Assembly: GCF_025403375.1 (NCBI RefSeq)
Contig: NZ_JAMPTM010000002.1
Coordinates: 33,942-97,941, forward strand
Direction of reading: 5' to 3'
Origin: Frankia gtarii
Lineage (GTDB): Bacteria; Actinomycetota; Actinomycetes; Frankiales; Frankiaceae
DNA length: 64,000 bases
A program made the translations under genes and the position numbers. This document shows positions 25,225 through 34,363 of the stretch, piece after piece (the stretch's first letter is position 1; every line of letters starts with the position of its first letter). The notes beneath the pieces were generated by a model, which searched no databases, was not told where the DNA came from, and saw only the letters and a list, made by a program, of their open reading frames with translations.

Positions 25225-25291
25225 GGAGCTCCGGCCCCACTGAGGAGCTCCGGCCCCACTGAGGAGTTCCGGCCCCACTGAGGAGACAGCG
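25220..25291 (+). repeat. 19-bp tandem repeats carrying stop and ribosome sites
   Basis: Three units of ACTGAGGAGCTCCGGCCCC (third with C to T) plus a partial fourth. They start at the dehydrogenase stop and run into the ribosome site of the next gene. Each unit brings TGA and GAGGAG. Confidence 0.85.
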
Positions 25292-26959
25292 ATGACGTAT
25301 TCCGCCACGAGATGGGCGCCCGCGCCGGGCGGGCCGGCGGCGCAGGCGCGGGCGGCCGAGGGCACCGTCCTGCGGTCCCGCCTGGACACCGCCTCCGAGT
25401 TGTACCGCACGAACCGCGCCGCCCAGCTCGCCAACCTCGCGCAGCTCGCGGAGCAGCTCGAGATCGCGCGGGCCGGCGGCGGCGAGCGCTACCGCGACCG
25501 ACACCGCCGGCGCGGCCGGCTGCTGGTGCGCGAGCGCGTCGAGCTGCTGCTCGACCGGGACTCGGCGTTCCTCGAACTGTCCCCGCTCGCGGCCTGGGGA
25601 ACGGAGTTCGCTGTCGGCGCGAGCGTCGTCACCGGCATCGGGGTGGTGTCCGGGGTCGAGGTCGTCATCATCGGGCACGACCCGACGGTCCGCGGCGGCA
25701 CGATGAACCCGTACTCGCTGCGCAAGACACTGCGCGCCCTCGACATCGCCAGGCGCAACCGGCTGCCGGTCGTGAACCTCGTCGAGTCCGGCGGTGCCGA
25801 CCTGCCCAACCAGTCCGACCTGTTCGTCCAGGCCGGGAAGATCTTCCACGACCTGTCCGCCCTGTCGGCCGACGGCATCCCCACCATCGCCCTGGTCTTC
25901 GGCAACTCCACCGCGGGCGGGGCGTACGTGCCGGGCATGTGCGACCACGCGGTGCTGGTCGATCGGCAGGCGAAGGTGTTCCTCGGCGGGCCACCGCTGG
26001 TCAGGATGGCGACCGGCGAGGAGGCCGACGACGAGGAGCTCGGCGGCGCGGCGATGCACGCGCGGGTCTCCGGAGTCGCGGACTACTTCGCGGTCGACGA
26101 GCCCGACGCGATCCGGATCGGCCGACGGATCCTGTCCGAGATCAACTGGCGTAAGCGCGGACCCGGGCCGAGCCTGCCCGCCGACCCGCCCGTGTACGAC
26201 GCCGACGAGCTGCTGGGGATCGCGCCGGCGGACATCCGGGTGCCGTTCGACCCGCGCGAGGTGCTCGCCCGGGTCGTCGACGGCTCGCGGTTCGGCGAGT
26301 ACAAGCCCGACTACGGCACCAGCCTGGTCACCGGCTGGGCATCGATCCACGGCTTTCCGGTCGGGGTGCTCGCCAACGCCAACGGCGTGCTGTTCAGCGC
26401 GGAGGCGAAGAAGGGCGCCGAGTTCATCCAGCTCGCCAACCAGGTGGACACGCCGCTGATCTTCCTGCAGAACACCACGGGTTTCATGGTGGGTGCGGCC
26501 TACGAGCAGGGCGGCATCATCAAGGATGGCGCCAAGATGATCAACGCGGTGACGAACAGCGCCGTGCCGCACCTGACCGTCAACATGGCGGCGTCGTTCG
26601 GCGCGGGCAACTACGGCATGTCGGGGCGCTCCTACGACCCACGGCTGATGTTCGCCTGGGTCGGTGCCAAGCTCGCCGTCATGGGCGCCGCCCAGCTGGC
26701 CGGGGTGCTGTCGATCGTGGGCCGGGCCGCCGCCGAGGCCGCCGGCCGACCGTTCGACACCGCGGCCGACGACCGGCGCCGCGCCGAGATCGAACGCCAG
26801 ATCGGCGAGGAGTCGCACGCCTTCTTCATGAGCGGAAAGCTCTACGACGACGGCGTCCTCGACCCGCGCGACACCCGCACCGTGCTCGGCGTCGCCCTGT
26901 CCGCCGCGCACTCGGGCCCGATCGAGGGACGCCGTGGCTACGGCGTCTTCCGGATGTGA
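25292..26959 (+). CDS. Acyl-CoA carboxylase, carboxyltransferase (beta) subunit
   Basis: 555 residues, the length of methylcrotonyl-/geranyl-CoA carboxylase beta chains. Features: NRLPVVNLVESGGADLPNQ, LVFGNSTAGGAYVPGMCDH, FLGGPPLVRMATGE and in the second half FLQNTTGFMVG, NMAASFGAGNYGMSGRSYDP. The ESGGA and GAGNYGM stretches are typical of the MCC/GCC group rather than propionyl-CoA carboxylase. ATG 25292 has GAGGAG 7 nt upstream. GTG overlap with the alpha subunit gene supports a complex. Whether the substrate is 3-methylcrotonyl-CoA or a longer isoprenoid CoA cannot be decided here. Confidence 0.9.
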   Translation: MTYSATRWAPAPGGPAAQARAAEGTVLRSRLDTASELYRTNRAAQLANLAQLAEQLEIARAGGGERYRDRHRRRGRLLVRERVELLLDRDSAFLELSPLAAWGTEFAVGASVVTGIGVVSGVEVVIIGHDPTVRGGTMNPYSLRKTLRALDIARRNRLPVVNLVESGGADLPNQSDLFVQAGKIFHDLSALSADGIPTIALVFGNSTAGGAYVPGMCDHAVLVDRQAKVFLGGPPLVRMATGEEADDEELGGAAMHARVSGVADYFAVDEPDAIRIGRRILSEINWRKRGPGPSLPADPPVYDADELLGIAPADIRVPFDPREVLARVVDGSRFGEYKPDYGTSLVTGWASIHGFPVGVLANANGVLFSAEAKKGAEFIQLANQVDTPLIFLQNTTGFMVGAAYEQGGIIKDGAKMINAVTNSAVPHLTVNMAASFGAGNYGMSGRSYDPRLMFAWVGAKLAVMGAAQLAGVLSIVGRAAAEAAGRPFDTAADDRRRAEIERQIGEESHAFFMSGKLYDDGVLDPRDTRTVLGVALSAAHSGPIEGRRGYGVFRM

Positions 26960-27027
26960 GCCCCGTGCGCCCGGTGACATCACAGAGGCCGGTGACACCG
27001 CAGAGCCGAGCGACCCCAGGGGGGCGA

Positions 27028-29043
27028 GTGATCACAAAACTGCTGGTCGCGAACCGGGGCGAGATCGCCGTCCGGATCATCCGGACCGCGCACGCGATGG
27101 ACATCGCCACGGTCGCGGTCTTCTCCGACCCCGACGCGGGTGCCCCGTTCGTCGCCGCGGCCGACGAGGCGGTCCGGCTGCCCGGGGCGACGCCGGCCGA
27201 GACGTACCTGCGTGGCGATCTGGTGATCGACGCCGCGCTACGGGTGGGGGCCGACGCCGTCCATCCCGGCTACGGCTTCCTGTCCGAGAACGCCGACTTC
27301 GCGCGGGCGTGCGCACAGGCGGGGCTCGTGTTCGTCGGACCGCCCCCGGAGGCCATCGCGGCCATGGGGTCGAAGACCCGGGCGAAGGAACTGATGGGCG
27401 CGGCCGGTGTGCCGGTCCTGCCCGGCCTGATCGTCGACGACGAGCTGCTCGCCGAGCCCGACCGGCTGGTGAAGGCCGCTGCTGAGCTGGACTTCCCCGT
27501 GCTGGTCAAGGCCGTCTACGGCGGGGGTGGGCGCGGCATGCGCATCGTGCGCGACGCCGGGGCGCTCGCGGACGCCGTGGCGGGCGCGCGGCGCGAGGCG
27601 GCGGCGGCGTTCGGCGACGGCACGGTGTTCCTGGAGCACTATGTCGAGCGTCCCCGCCACGTCGAGGTGCAGGTCTTCGCCGACACTCACGGCGACGTCG
27701 TGCACCTGTTCGAACGGGAGTGCTCGATCCAGCGGCGCTACCAGAAGATCATCGAGGAGGCGCCGTCCGTCGCGGTCGACGAGCACCTGCGGGAGCGCCT
27801 CGGCTCCGCCGCCGTCGCGGCCGCCGCGGCGATCGGCTACGTCGGTGCCGGAACCGTCGAGTTCGTGCTCGACCGCACCGGCCGGTTCTTCTTCCTCGAG
27901 GTGAACACCCGGCTGCAGGTCGAGCACCCGGTGACCGAGCAGGTGACCGGGCTCGACCTCGTCCGGGCGCAACTGCTGGTGGCGCAGGGCGCGCCGCTGC
28001 CGGCCGAGCTGCGCCACGCCCGCATCACCGGCCACGCCGTCGAGGCCCGGCTGTACGCCGAGGACGTGCCCGCCGGGTTCCTCCCCGCGACCGGGACGAT
28101 CCACCGTTTCGACGTGCCCACGTTCGACGGCGTTCGCGTCGACAGCGGGGTCGCGGACGGGTCGGTCGTCGGCGTCCACTACGACCCGATGCTCGCCAAG
28201 GTCATCGCGCACGGCGCGACGCGTGACGAGGCGATCCGCCGACTCGCCCGCGCGCTGGCCGGCACCCGCGTGCACGGGGTGACCACCAACCGGGAGCTGC
28301 TTGTCGCCGTTCTGCGCGACGAGGCGTTCCGCTCCGGCGACATCGACACCGGTTATCTCGACCGGCACGACGCGGTCGCGATGGGCTCGCCCGCGACGTC
28401 TGCCGACGTCCTCGCGACCCACCTGGTGGCGGCCGCGCTCACCGCCGCGGCCGAGCGCCGGGCGAACGGGATCCTCCCGGGCGCGCCGCCCGGCTGGCGC
28501 AACGTCCCGACCTCGCCGCAGCGTGCCGTTTTCGCGCTGTCCGGCCCGGGATCGTCCGGGCGCGGTGTGTCCGGGCGCGAGGTGGAGGTGACGTACCGCT
28601 GGCGCGCGGACCGCGTCGACGTCACCGTCGACGGCCGGGCCCGGGAGGTGGTGGTGCACCGTCTCGACGGCGAGCAGGCGGATCTGACCGTGGACGACGT
28701 TCGCTCGACGGTCCGGGTCCACCGCGTCGGGCCGGAGGTCTACCTGGACGGTCGCGGCGGGTCGACGGTGGCCCGGGAGACGCCCCGGTTCGTCGAGCCG
28801 GGCGCGAGCGCCGCGGCGGGGTCGCTGACCGCTCCGATGCCGGGAACCGTGGTCCGGGTCGCCGTCGAGCGGGGTGCGGCCGTGACCGCCGGAGAGGTCG
28901 TGCTCGTTCTGGAGGCGATGAAGATGGAACACGCGGTGACCGCGCCGCACGACGGCGTCCTCAGCGCGCTGGACGTGCGTCCCGGCCAGACCGTCGACGG
29001 CGGGCACGTCCTCGCCGTCATCACACCGGGGTCGGCGCGATGA
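27028..29043 (+). CDS. Acyl-CoA carboxylase, biotin carboxylase/carrier (alpha) subunit
   Basis: 671 residues: biotin carboxylase domain from KLLVANRGEIAVRIIRTAHA, glycine-rich ATP loop KAVYGGGGRGMRIV, catalytic FLEVNTRLQVEHPVTE, and a C-terminal biotinyl domain with the lysine in VLEAMKMEHAV. It charges biotin for the beta subunit. Homologues begin at this GTG (ITKLLVANRGEIA); an earlier in-frame GTG at 26956 overlaps the beta-subunit stop (GTGA), would add 24 residues, and cannot be excluded. Its stop overlaps the next start. Confidence 0.9.
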   Translation: MITKLLVANRGEIAVRIIRTAHAMDIATVAVFSDPDAGAPFVAAADEAVRLPGATPAETYLRGDLVIDAALRVGADAVHPGYGFLSENADFARACAQAGLVFVGPPPEAIAAMGSKTRAKELMGAAGVPVLPGLIVDDELLAEPDRLVKAAAELDFPVLVKAVYGGGGRGMRIVRDAGALADAVAGARREAAAAFGDGTVFLEHYVERPRHVEVQVFADTHGDVVHLFERECSIQRRYQKIIEEAPSVAVDEHLRERLGSAAVAAAAAIGYVGAGTVEFVLDRTGRFFFLEVNTRLQVEHPVTEQVTGLDLVRAQLLVAQGAPLPAELRHARITGHAVEARLYAEDVPAGFLPATGTIHRFDVPTFDGVRVDSGVADGSVVGVHYDPMLAKVIAHGATRDEAIRRLARALAGTRVHGVTTNRELLVAVLRDEAFRSGDIDTGYLDRHDAVAMGSPATSADVLATHLVAAALTAAAERRANGILPGAPPGWRNVPTSPQRAVFALSGPGSSGRGVSGREVEVTYRWRADRVDVTVDGRAREVVVHRLDGEQADLTVDDVRSTVRVHRVGPEVYLDGRGGSTVARETPRFVEPGASAAAGSLTAPMPGTVVRVAVERGAAVTAGEVVLVLEAMKMEHAVTAPHDGVLSALDVRPGQTVDGGHVLAVITPGSAR

Positions 29044-29807
29044 CCCCGCCCGCGGTCATCTACCGGCGGGACGACCGGGTCGCGTGGCTGACCATCAACC
29101 GGCCGGAGGCCCGCAACACGCTGTCCGCCGAGGTCCGCCGGGGCCTGTGGGACGGTTTCGCCAAGTTCAACGCGGACGGGGACGCGTCCGTTCTCGTGCT
29201 CACCGCCGCGGGCGATCGGGCGTTCTGCGCCGGGGGCGACCTGAAGGAGATGGCGACGGCGGCGCTTGCGGTGCCGCCGCCGGACTACGTGCCCCAACCC
29301 GGCCGGAACATCGATGTCGACAAGCCCGTCGTCGCCGCCGTCAACGGCGTCGCCTATGCCGGTGGATTCCTCCTGACGCAGTGCTGCGACCTGGTCGTCG
29401 CCGCCGAACACGCCAGATTCGCGATCACCGAGGTCAAGGTCGGCCGCGGGGCGCCCTGGGCCGCGCCGCTGCCCTACCTGCTGCCGCCCCGGATCGCGAT
29501 GCAGATGCTGCTCACCGGTGAGCCGATGGCCGCCCGGCGCGCCTACGAGCTCGGCCTCGTCAACGAGGTCGTGGCGGGAACCGACCTCGCCGGTCGGGCG
29601 CGGGAACTCGCCGAGACGATCGCGGCCAACGCGCCGCTGTCGGTGCGGGCCGCGAAGCGCACCGTCGGTCTGCTCGCCCAGCTTCCCCTGTCCGAGGCGT
29701 ACCGCGAGGCGGAGCGGATCTGGGAGCCGGTCTACCTCAGCGCCGACGCCCAGGAGGGGCCGCGGGCGTTCAGCGAGAAGCGCCGGCCGGTCTGGAGCGG
29801 GCGCTGA
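29040..29807 (+). CDS. Enoyl-CoA hydratase (crotonase; AtuE/glutaconyl-CoA type candidate)
   Basis: 255 residues. First oxyanion motif DRAFCAGGDLKEMA, second AVNGVAYAGGFLLTQCCDLVV, catalytic region AITEVKVGRGAPWAAPLPYL and terminal EGPRAFSEKRRPVW. Placed between the carboxylase and AtuA, it fits hydration of the carboxylated (methylglutaconyl or isohexenylglutaconyl) CoA. ATGA overlap with the alpha subunit. Confidence 0.85.
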   Translation: MTPPAVIYRRDDRVAWLTINRPEARNTLSAEVRRGLWDGFAKFNADGDASVLVLTAAGDRAFCAGGDLKEMATAALAVPPPDYVPQPGRNIDVDKPVVAAVNGVAYAGGFLLTQCCDLVVAAEHARFAITEVKVGRGAPWAAPLPYLLPPRIAMQMLLTGEPMAARRAYELGLVNEVVAGTDLAGRARELAETIAANAPLSVRAAKRTVGLLAQLPLSEAYREAERIWEPVYLSADAQEGPRAFSEKRRPVWSGR

Positions 29808-31711
29808 TGGCCGCCGACCAGCCGGTCGGGCGACCGGTTCGCATCGCCAACTGCTCGGGTTTCTACGGCGACCGGATCGACGCCGCGCGGCTCATGGTCG
29901 ACGGCGGCCCGATCGACGTGCTCACCGGCGACTATCTCGCCGAGCTGACGATGCTGATCCTGTGGAAGGCCCGCCGACGGGACCCCGGTGCGGGCTACGC
30001 GCGGACGTTCCTCGTCCAGCTCGAACAGGTGCTCGGCACGTGCCTGGACCGTGGAATCCGCATCGTCGTCAACGCGGGCGGCCTCAACCCCGCGGGCCTG
30101 GCCGAACAGGTCACCAAGGTCGCCGCCGGGCTCGGCCTGTCGCCTCGGGTCGCCCATGTCACCGGAGACGACCTGACGGACCGGATCGGGCCGTTGCGGG
30201 CGGCCGGCGAGTCCTTCACGCACCTGGACACCGGGCGTCCGTTCGCCGAGCTGGCCGCGAGCGGGGTCGAACCGGTGACCGCGAACGCCTACCTCGGCGG
30301 CTGGGGCATCGCCGCCGCGCTGGAGGCGGGAGCGGACGTCGTCGTCACCCCTCGGGTGACCGACGCGTCCCTCGTCGTCGGCCCGGCGGCCTGGTGGCAC
30401 GGATGGGCGCGCACCGACTGGGACCGGCTCGCCGGCGCGGTCGCGGCCGGCCACGTCATCGAGTGCGGACCGCAGGCCTGCGGCGGGAACTACGCGTTCG
30501 GCTCGGAGGTCACCGACCGGCGGTATCCGGGGTTCCCGATCGCCGAAGTCGCCGCCGACGGCTCCAGCGTCATCACCAAGCACGCCGACACCGGCGGACT
30601 GGTGTCCGTCGGTACGGTCACCGCACAGCTGCTCTACGAGATCGCCGAGCCCGCCTACCCGAACCCCGACGTGGTCGCGCACTTCGACACGGTGAGCCTG
30701 ACCCAGACCGGTCCGCACCGGGTGCGGATCTCCGGCACCCGGGGAAGCCCGCCGCCGGGCACGTTGAAGGTCGCGATGAACTACCTGGGCGGCTACCGCA
30801 ACACGATGACGCTCGTCCTGACCGGTCTCGACATCGAGGCGAAGGCCGCCTGGGCCCGCCACGAGCTGTTCGACCTGCTCGGCGGCGAGAACGCGTTCGA
30901 CGCCGTCGACGTGCGGCTGCTGCGGTTCGACCATCCCGACGCCGACGACAACGCCCTGGCGACGGCGCACCTGCGGATCACGGTGAAGGACCGTGATCCG
31001 AAGCGGGTGGGCCGGGCGTTTTCGGACGCAACGATGGCGCTGGCCCTGGGCGGGTACGCCGGCTTCCACACGACGACCCCGCCGACCGCCGAGAGCGCGT
31101 ACGGCGTGTACTGGCCGACACTCGTCGGGCGGGACGCGGTGGAGCATCGCGTCGTCCTCGACGATGGCCGCGGGATCGCCATCCCGCACAGCCCGACGGC
31201 CCCGGCCACCCCGGCGCCTTCTGCGCGGACATCGCCGGTGACGCCGGCCCCGAGTGCTCCGCTGTCCCCGAGTGCTCTGCCGGCCCCGAGTGCTCCGGGT
31301 GGCACGGTACGGATCCCGCTGGGTCTGCTGGTGGGTGCCCGATCCGGGGACAAGGGCGGCAACGCCAACGTCGGTGTCTGGGCCCGCGACGCCGCGACCT
31401 ACACCTGGCTCGCCGCCGAGCTGACCGCGCGGCGCTTCGCCGAGCTGGTGCCGGAGGCACGGGGGCTGCAGGTTCGCCGCTACGAGCTCGCGAACCTGCG
31501 GGCGGTGAACTTCGTCGTCGTCGGCCTGCTCGGCGAGGGGGTCGCCTCGGCGACCCGTCCCGACCCGCAGGCGAAGGGGCTTGCCGAGTATGTGCGTTCG
31601 CGCCATGTCGAGGTACCCGTCGAGCTCGTGGATCCCATCCATGTCCCGTCCCGCGCACGTGACGGGGCTCTGTTCGTCAAGCGGTCCTCCCGCTGGGAAT
31701 TAGGTGGCTGA
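29807..31711 (+). CDS. atuA: AtuA family protein (acyclic terpene utilisation)
   Basis: 634 residues. The N-terminal DUF1446 domain (about 10-460) includes RIANCSGFYGDRIDAARLMV, VNAGGLNPAGLAEQV, ECGPQACGGNYAF and GYRNTMTLVLTGLDIEAKA. A Pro/Ser/Ala-rich linker with near repeats (PSAP, PSALPAPSAP; residues 470-505) leads to the small AtuA-like C-terminal domain LLVGARSGDKGGNANVGVWAR. AtuA is required for citronellol/geraniol use in pseudomonads but its reaction is not established. Its place right after carboxylase and hydratase genes mirrors the atu and liu logic. No HMG-CoA-lyase gene is present, so AtuA might cover that step; this is inference. Confidence 0.88.
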   Translation: MAADQPVGRPVRIANCSGFYGDRIDAARLMVDGGPIDVLTGDYLAELTMLILWKARRRDPGAGYARTFLVQLEQVLGTCLDRGIRIVVNAGGLNPAGLAEQVTKVAAGLGLSPRVAHVTGDDLTDRIGPLRAAGESFTHLDTGRPFAELAASGVEPVTANAYLGGWGIAAALEAGADVVVTPRVTDASLVVGPAAWWHGWARTDWDRLAGAVAAGHVIECGPQACGGNYAFGSEVTDRRYPGFPIAEVAADGSSVITKHADTGGLVSVGTVTAQLLYEIAEPAYPNPDVVAHFDTVSLTQTGPHRVRISGTRGSPPPGTLKVAMNYLGGYRNTMTLVLTGLDIEAKAAWARHELFDLLGGENAFDAVDVRLLRFDHPDADDNALATAHLRITVKDRDPKRVGRAFSDATMALALGGYAGFHTTTPPTAESAYGVYWPTLVGRDAVEHRVVLDDGRGIAIPHSPTAPATPAPSARTSPVTPAPSAPLSPSALPAPSAPGGTVRIPLGLLVGARSGDKGGNANVGVWARDAATYTWLAAELTARRFAELVPEARGLQVRRYELANLRAVNFVVVGLLGEGVASATRPDPQAKGLAEYVRSRHVEVPVELVDPIHVPSRARDGALFVKRSSRWELGG

Positions 31712-33212
31712 CATCGTGAACGAGTTGCATCATTTTGTGGCCGGCAAGCTGCTGCCCGGAACCTCCGGCCGGTTCGGCGACGTGTTCGATCCGAACACCG
31801 GTCGGGTCCAGGCCCGCGTCCCACTGGCGTCGCAGGCCGAGGTCGACGCCGTCATCACCGATGCAGCCGCGGCACAGCTCGAATGGGCGCGGTGGAATCC
31901 GCAGCGCCGGGCGCGGGTGCTGATGCGCTTTGTGGACCTGGTCCGCGCCGAGCGCGACAGCCTGGCCCGGCTGTTGTCGTCCGAACACGGTAAGACGATC
32001 GCCGACGCGGTCGGCGACATCGAGCGGGGGCTGGAGGTGGTCGAGTTCGCGATCGGCATTCCGCACCTTCTGAAGGGCGATTTCTCCGCGAGCGCGGGCA
32101 CCGGGATCGACGTCTACTCGATGCGCCAGCCGCTCGGCGTGGTCGCCGGGATCACCCCGTTCAACTTCCCGGCGATGATCCCGTTGTGGAAGGCCGCCCC
32201 GGCCATCGCCTGCGGCAATGCGTTCGTGCTCAAGCCGTCCGAGCGTGACCCGTCGGTGCCGCTGCGGCTGGCGGAGCTCTTCATCGACGCCGGCCTGCCG
32301 CCGGGGGTGCTCAACGTGGTCAACGGCGACAAGGTGGCCGTGGACGTGCTGCTGACCGACCCGCGGATCCAGGCGATCGGGTTCGTCGGTTCGTCGGCGA
32401 TCGCCGAGTACATCTACGCCACGGCGGCGGCGCACGGCAAGCGCGCGCAGTGCTTCGGCGGCGCGAAGAACCACATGATCGTGATGCCGGACGCCGACCT
32501 CGATCAGGTCGTCGACGCCCTCGTCGGAGCCGGTTACGGGTCCGCGGGGGAGCGGTGCATGGCCATCTCGGTGGCGGTCCCGGTCGGGGAGGCGACGGCG
32601 GACGCGCTCGTCGAACGGCTCGCCGCGCGAGTGCGCGCCCTGAAGGTCGGCGCCTCGGACGACGCCGGCGTCGACTTCGGCCCGCTGATCACCGCGGCCG
32701 CCGTCCAGCGGGTGCGCGACTATGTTCGCAGCGGCGTCGAGGAGGGCGCGGACCTGGTCGTCGACGGTAGCGAGCATGTCGTTGCCGGCTATGAGGGCGG
32801 CTTCTTCCTCGGCGGCACGCTGTTCGACCATGTCACCCCGGACATGCGGATCTATCGGGAGGAGATCTTCGGCCCGGTGCTCACGGTGGTCCGTGCCCGG
32901 GACTACGCCGAGGCGCTGCGGCTGCCGAGCGAACACGAGTACGGCAACGGGGTCGCCATCTTCACGCGCGACGGTGACACCGCCCGCGATTTCACCAGCC
33001 GCGTCAACACCGGCATGGTCGGGGTGAACGTGCCGATCCCGGTCCCGATCGCTTATCACACCTTCGGCGGCTGGAAGCGGTCCGGTTTCGGGGATCTCAA
33101 CCAGCATGGTCCCGATTCCATCCGGTTCTACACGCGAACCAAGACCGTCACCTCTCGCTGGCCCGGTGGCACCAAAGAGGGCGCCAGCTTCGTCATCCCG
33201 ACGATGAACTGA
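31704..33212 (+). CDS. mmsA: Methylmalonate-semialdehyde dehydrogenase (acylating)
   Basis: 502 residues, CoA-dependent aldehyde dehydrogenase. Diagnostic MmsA features: N-terminal FVAGKLLPGTSGRFGDVFDP, GITPFNFPAMIPLWKAAPAIA, FVGSSAIAEYIY and the nucleophile in GSAGERCMAISVA. The C-terminal VPIPVPIAYHTFGGWKRSGFGD is also present. Converts methylmalonate or malonate semialdehyde to propionyl- or acetyl-CoA. The start overlaps the AtuA stop by 8 nt. Confidence 0.94.
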   Translation: MADIVNELHHFVAGKLLPGTSGRFGDVFDPNTGRVQARVPLASQAEVDAVITDAAAAQLEWARWNPQRRARVLMRFVDLVRAERDSLARLLSSEHGKTIADAVGDIERGLEVVEFAIGIPHLLKGDFSASAGTGIDVYSMRQPLGVVAGITPFNFPAMIPLWKAAPAIACGNAFVLKPSERDPSVPLRLAELFIDAGLPPGVLNVVNGDKVAVDVLLTDPRIQAIGFVGSSAIAEYIYATAAAHGKRAQCFGGAKNHMIVMPDADLDQVVDALVGAGYGSAGERCMAISVAVPVGEATADALVERLAARVRALKVGASDDAGVDFGPLITAAAVQRVRDYVRSGVEEGADLVVDGSEHVVAGYEGGFFLGGTLFDHVTPDMRIYREEIFGPVLTVVRARDYAEALRLPSEHEYGNGVAIFTRDGDTARDFTSRVNTGMVGVNVPIPVPIAYHTFGGWKRSGFGDLNQHGPDSIRFYTRTKTVTSRWPGGTKEGASFVIPTMN

Positions 33213-33223
33213 CGGTCCACCTG

Positions 33224-34363
33224 ATGATTCTCACCGAGGAACAGCACGCGCTACGCGACACCGCGGCAGCGTTCGCCGCCGAACATCTCGAACCGAACGC
33301 GCTGCGGTGGGACCAGACCAAGCATTTTCCCGTCGACGTGCTCCGCAAGGCCGCGCAGCTCGGCATGGGCGGGATCTGCGTCGCCGAGGACGTGGGCGGC
33401 AGTGGACTCGGTCGACTCGACTCCGCGGTGATCTTCGAGGCGCTGGCGACGGGGTGCCCGTCGATAGCCGCCTATCTCTCCATCCACAACATGGTCACCG
33501 CGATGATCGACCGCTACGGCGACGCGGGGCAGCGTTCCCGCTTCGTCCCGGCGCTGTGTTCCATGGAACACCTGGCCAGCTACTGCCTGACCGAACCGGG
33601 AGCGGGCTCCGACGCCGCCGCCCTGTCGACGCGGGCCCGGCGCGAGGGTGACTTCTACATCCTCGACGGAGTCAAGCAGTTCATCTCCGGCGCCGGAGCC
33701 GCCGACATCTACGTGGTGCTCGCCCGCACGGGCGGTCCCGGTCCGAAGGGGATAACGGCGTTCGTCGTCGACCGGGCGAACCCAGGAATGTCCTTCGGCC
33801 CCAACGAGGCGAAGATGGGCTGGAATGCCCAGCCGACCCGCCAGGTCATCCTCGACGGCGCGCGGGTCTCGGCGGGCGACCGGCTCGGTCCCGAGGGCGG
33901 CGGGTTCGCCGTCGCGATGTCCGCGCTGGACGGCGGGCGGCTGAACATCTCGGCGTGTTCGCTCGGCGGGGCGGAGGCCGCGTTGGGCAAGGCGGTGCGG
34001 CACCTGCTGGAGCGGGAGGCGTTCGGCGCGAAGCTCGCCGACGCCCAGGCGTTGCGCTTCCGGCTGGCGGACATGCGCACCGGCCTGGAGGCTGCGCGCA
34101 CCCTGCTGTGGCGCGCCGCAGCCGCGTTGGACGCCGGTGAGCATGACGCCACCCCGCTCTGCGCGATGGCGAAACGCTTCGCGACCGACACCGGATTCGA
34201 AGTCGCGAATCAGGCCCTGCAACTGCACGGCGGCTACGGATATCTGAGCGAGTACGGCCTGGAGAAGATCGTCCGCGATCTGCGGGTCCACCAGATCCTG
34301 GAAGGAACGAACGAGATCATGCGGGTCATCGTGTCCCGTTCGATGCTGGCGGCGGCGCCATGA
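33224..34363 (+). CDS. Isobutyryl-CoA dehydrogenase-like acyl-CoA dehydrogenase
   Basis: 379 residues with all usual motifs: YCLTEPGAGSDAAALSTRA, FYILDGVKQFISGAG, GPNEAKMGWNAQPTRQVIL, GGYGYLSEYGLEKIVRDLRV and the catalytic Glu in EGTNEIMRVIV. Unlike the two other dehydrogenase-fold genes here, it has the MCAD-position glutamate. With MmsA, hydrolase and 3-hydroxyisobutyrate dehydrogenase neighbours, isobutyryl-CoA to methacrylyl-CoA is the likely reaction. Confidence 0.9.
   Translation: MILTEEQHALRDTAAAFAAEHLEPNALRWDQTKHFPVDVLRKAAQLGMGGICVAEDVGGSGLGRLDSAVIFEALATGCPSIAAYLSIHNMVTAMIDRYGDAGQRSRFVPALCSMEHLASYCLTEPGAGSDAAALSTRARREGDFYILDGVKQFISGAGAADIYVVLARTGGPGPKGITAFVVDRANPGMSFGPNEAKMGWNAQPTRQVILDGARVSAGDRLGPEGGGFAVAMSALDGGRLNISACSLGGAEAALGKAVRHLLEREAFGAKLADAQALRFRLADMRTGLEAARTLLWRAAAALDAGEHDATPLCAMAKRFATDTGFEVANQALQLHGGYGYLSEYGLEKIVRDLRVHQILEGTNEIMRVIVSRSMLAAAP

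Noticed and set aside
25178..26998. 606-codon minus-strand frame over the carboxylase beta subunit
   Set aside because: Shadow frame; no start signal and His/Arg/Gln-rich composition.
29732..31642. 636-codon minus-strand frame over atuA
   Set aside because: Antisense shadow of AtuA.
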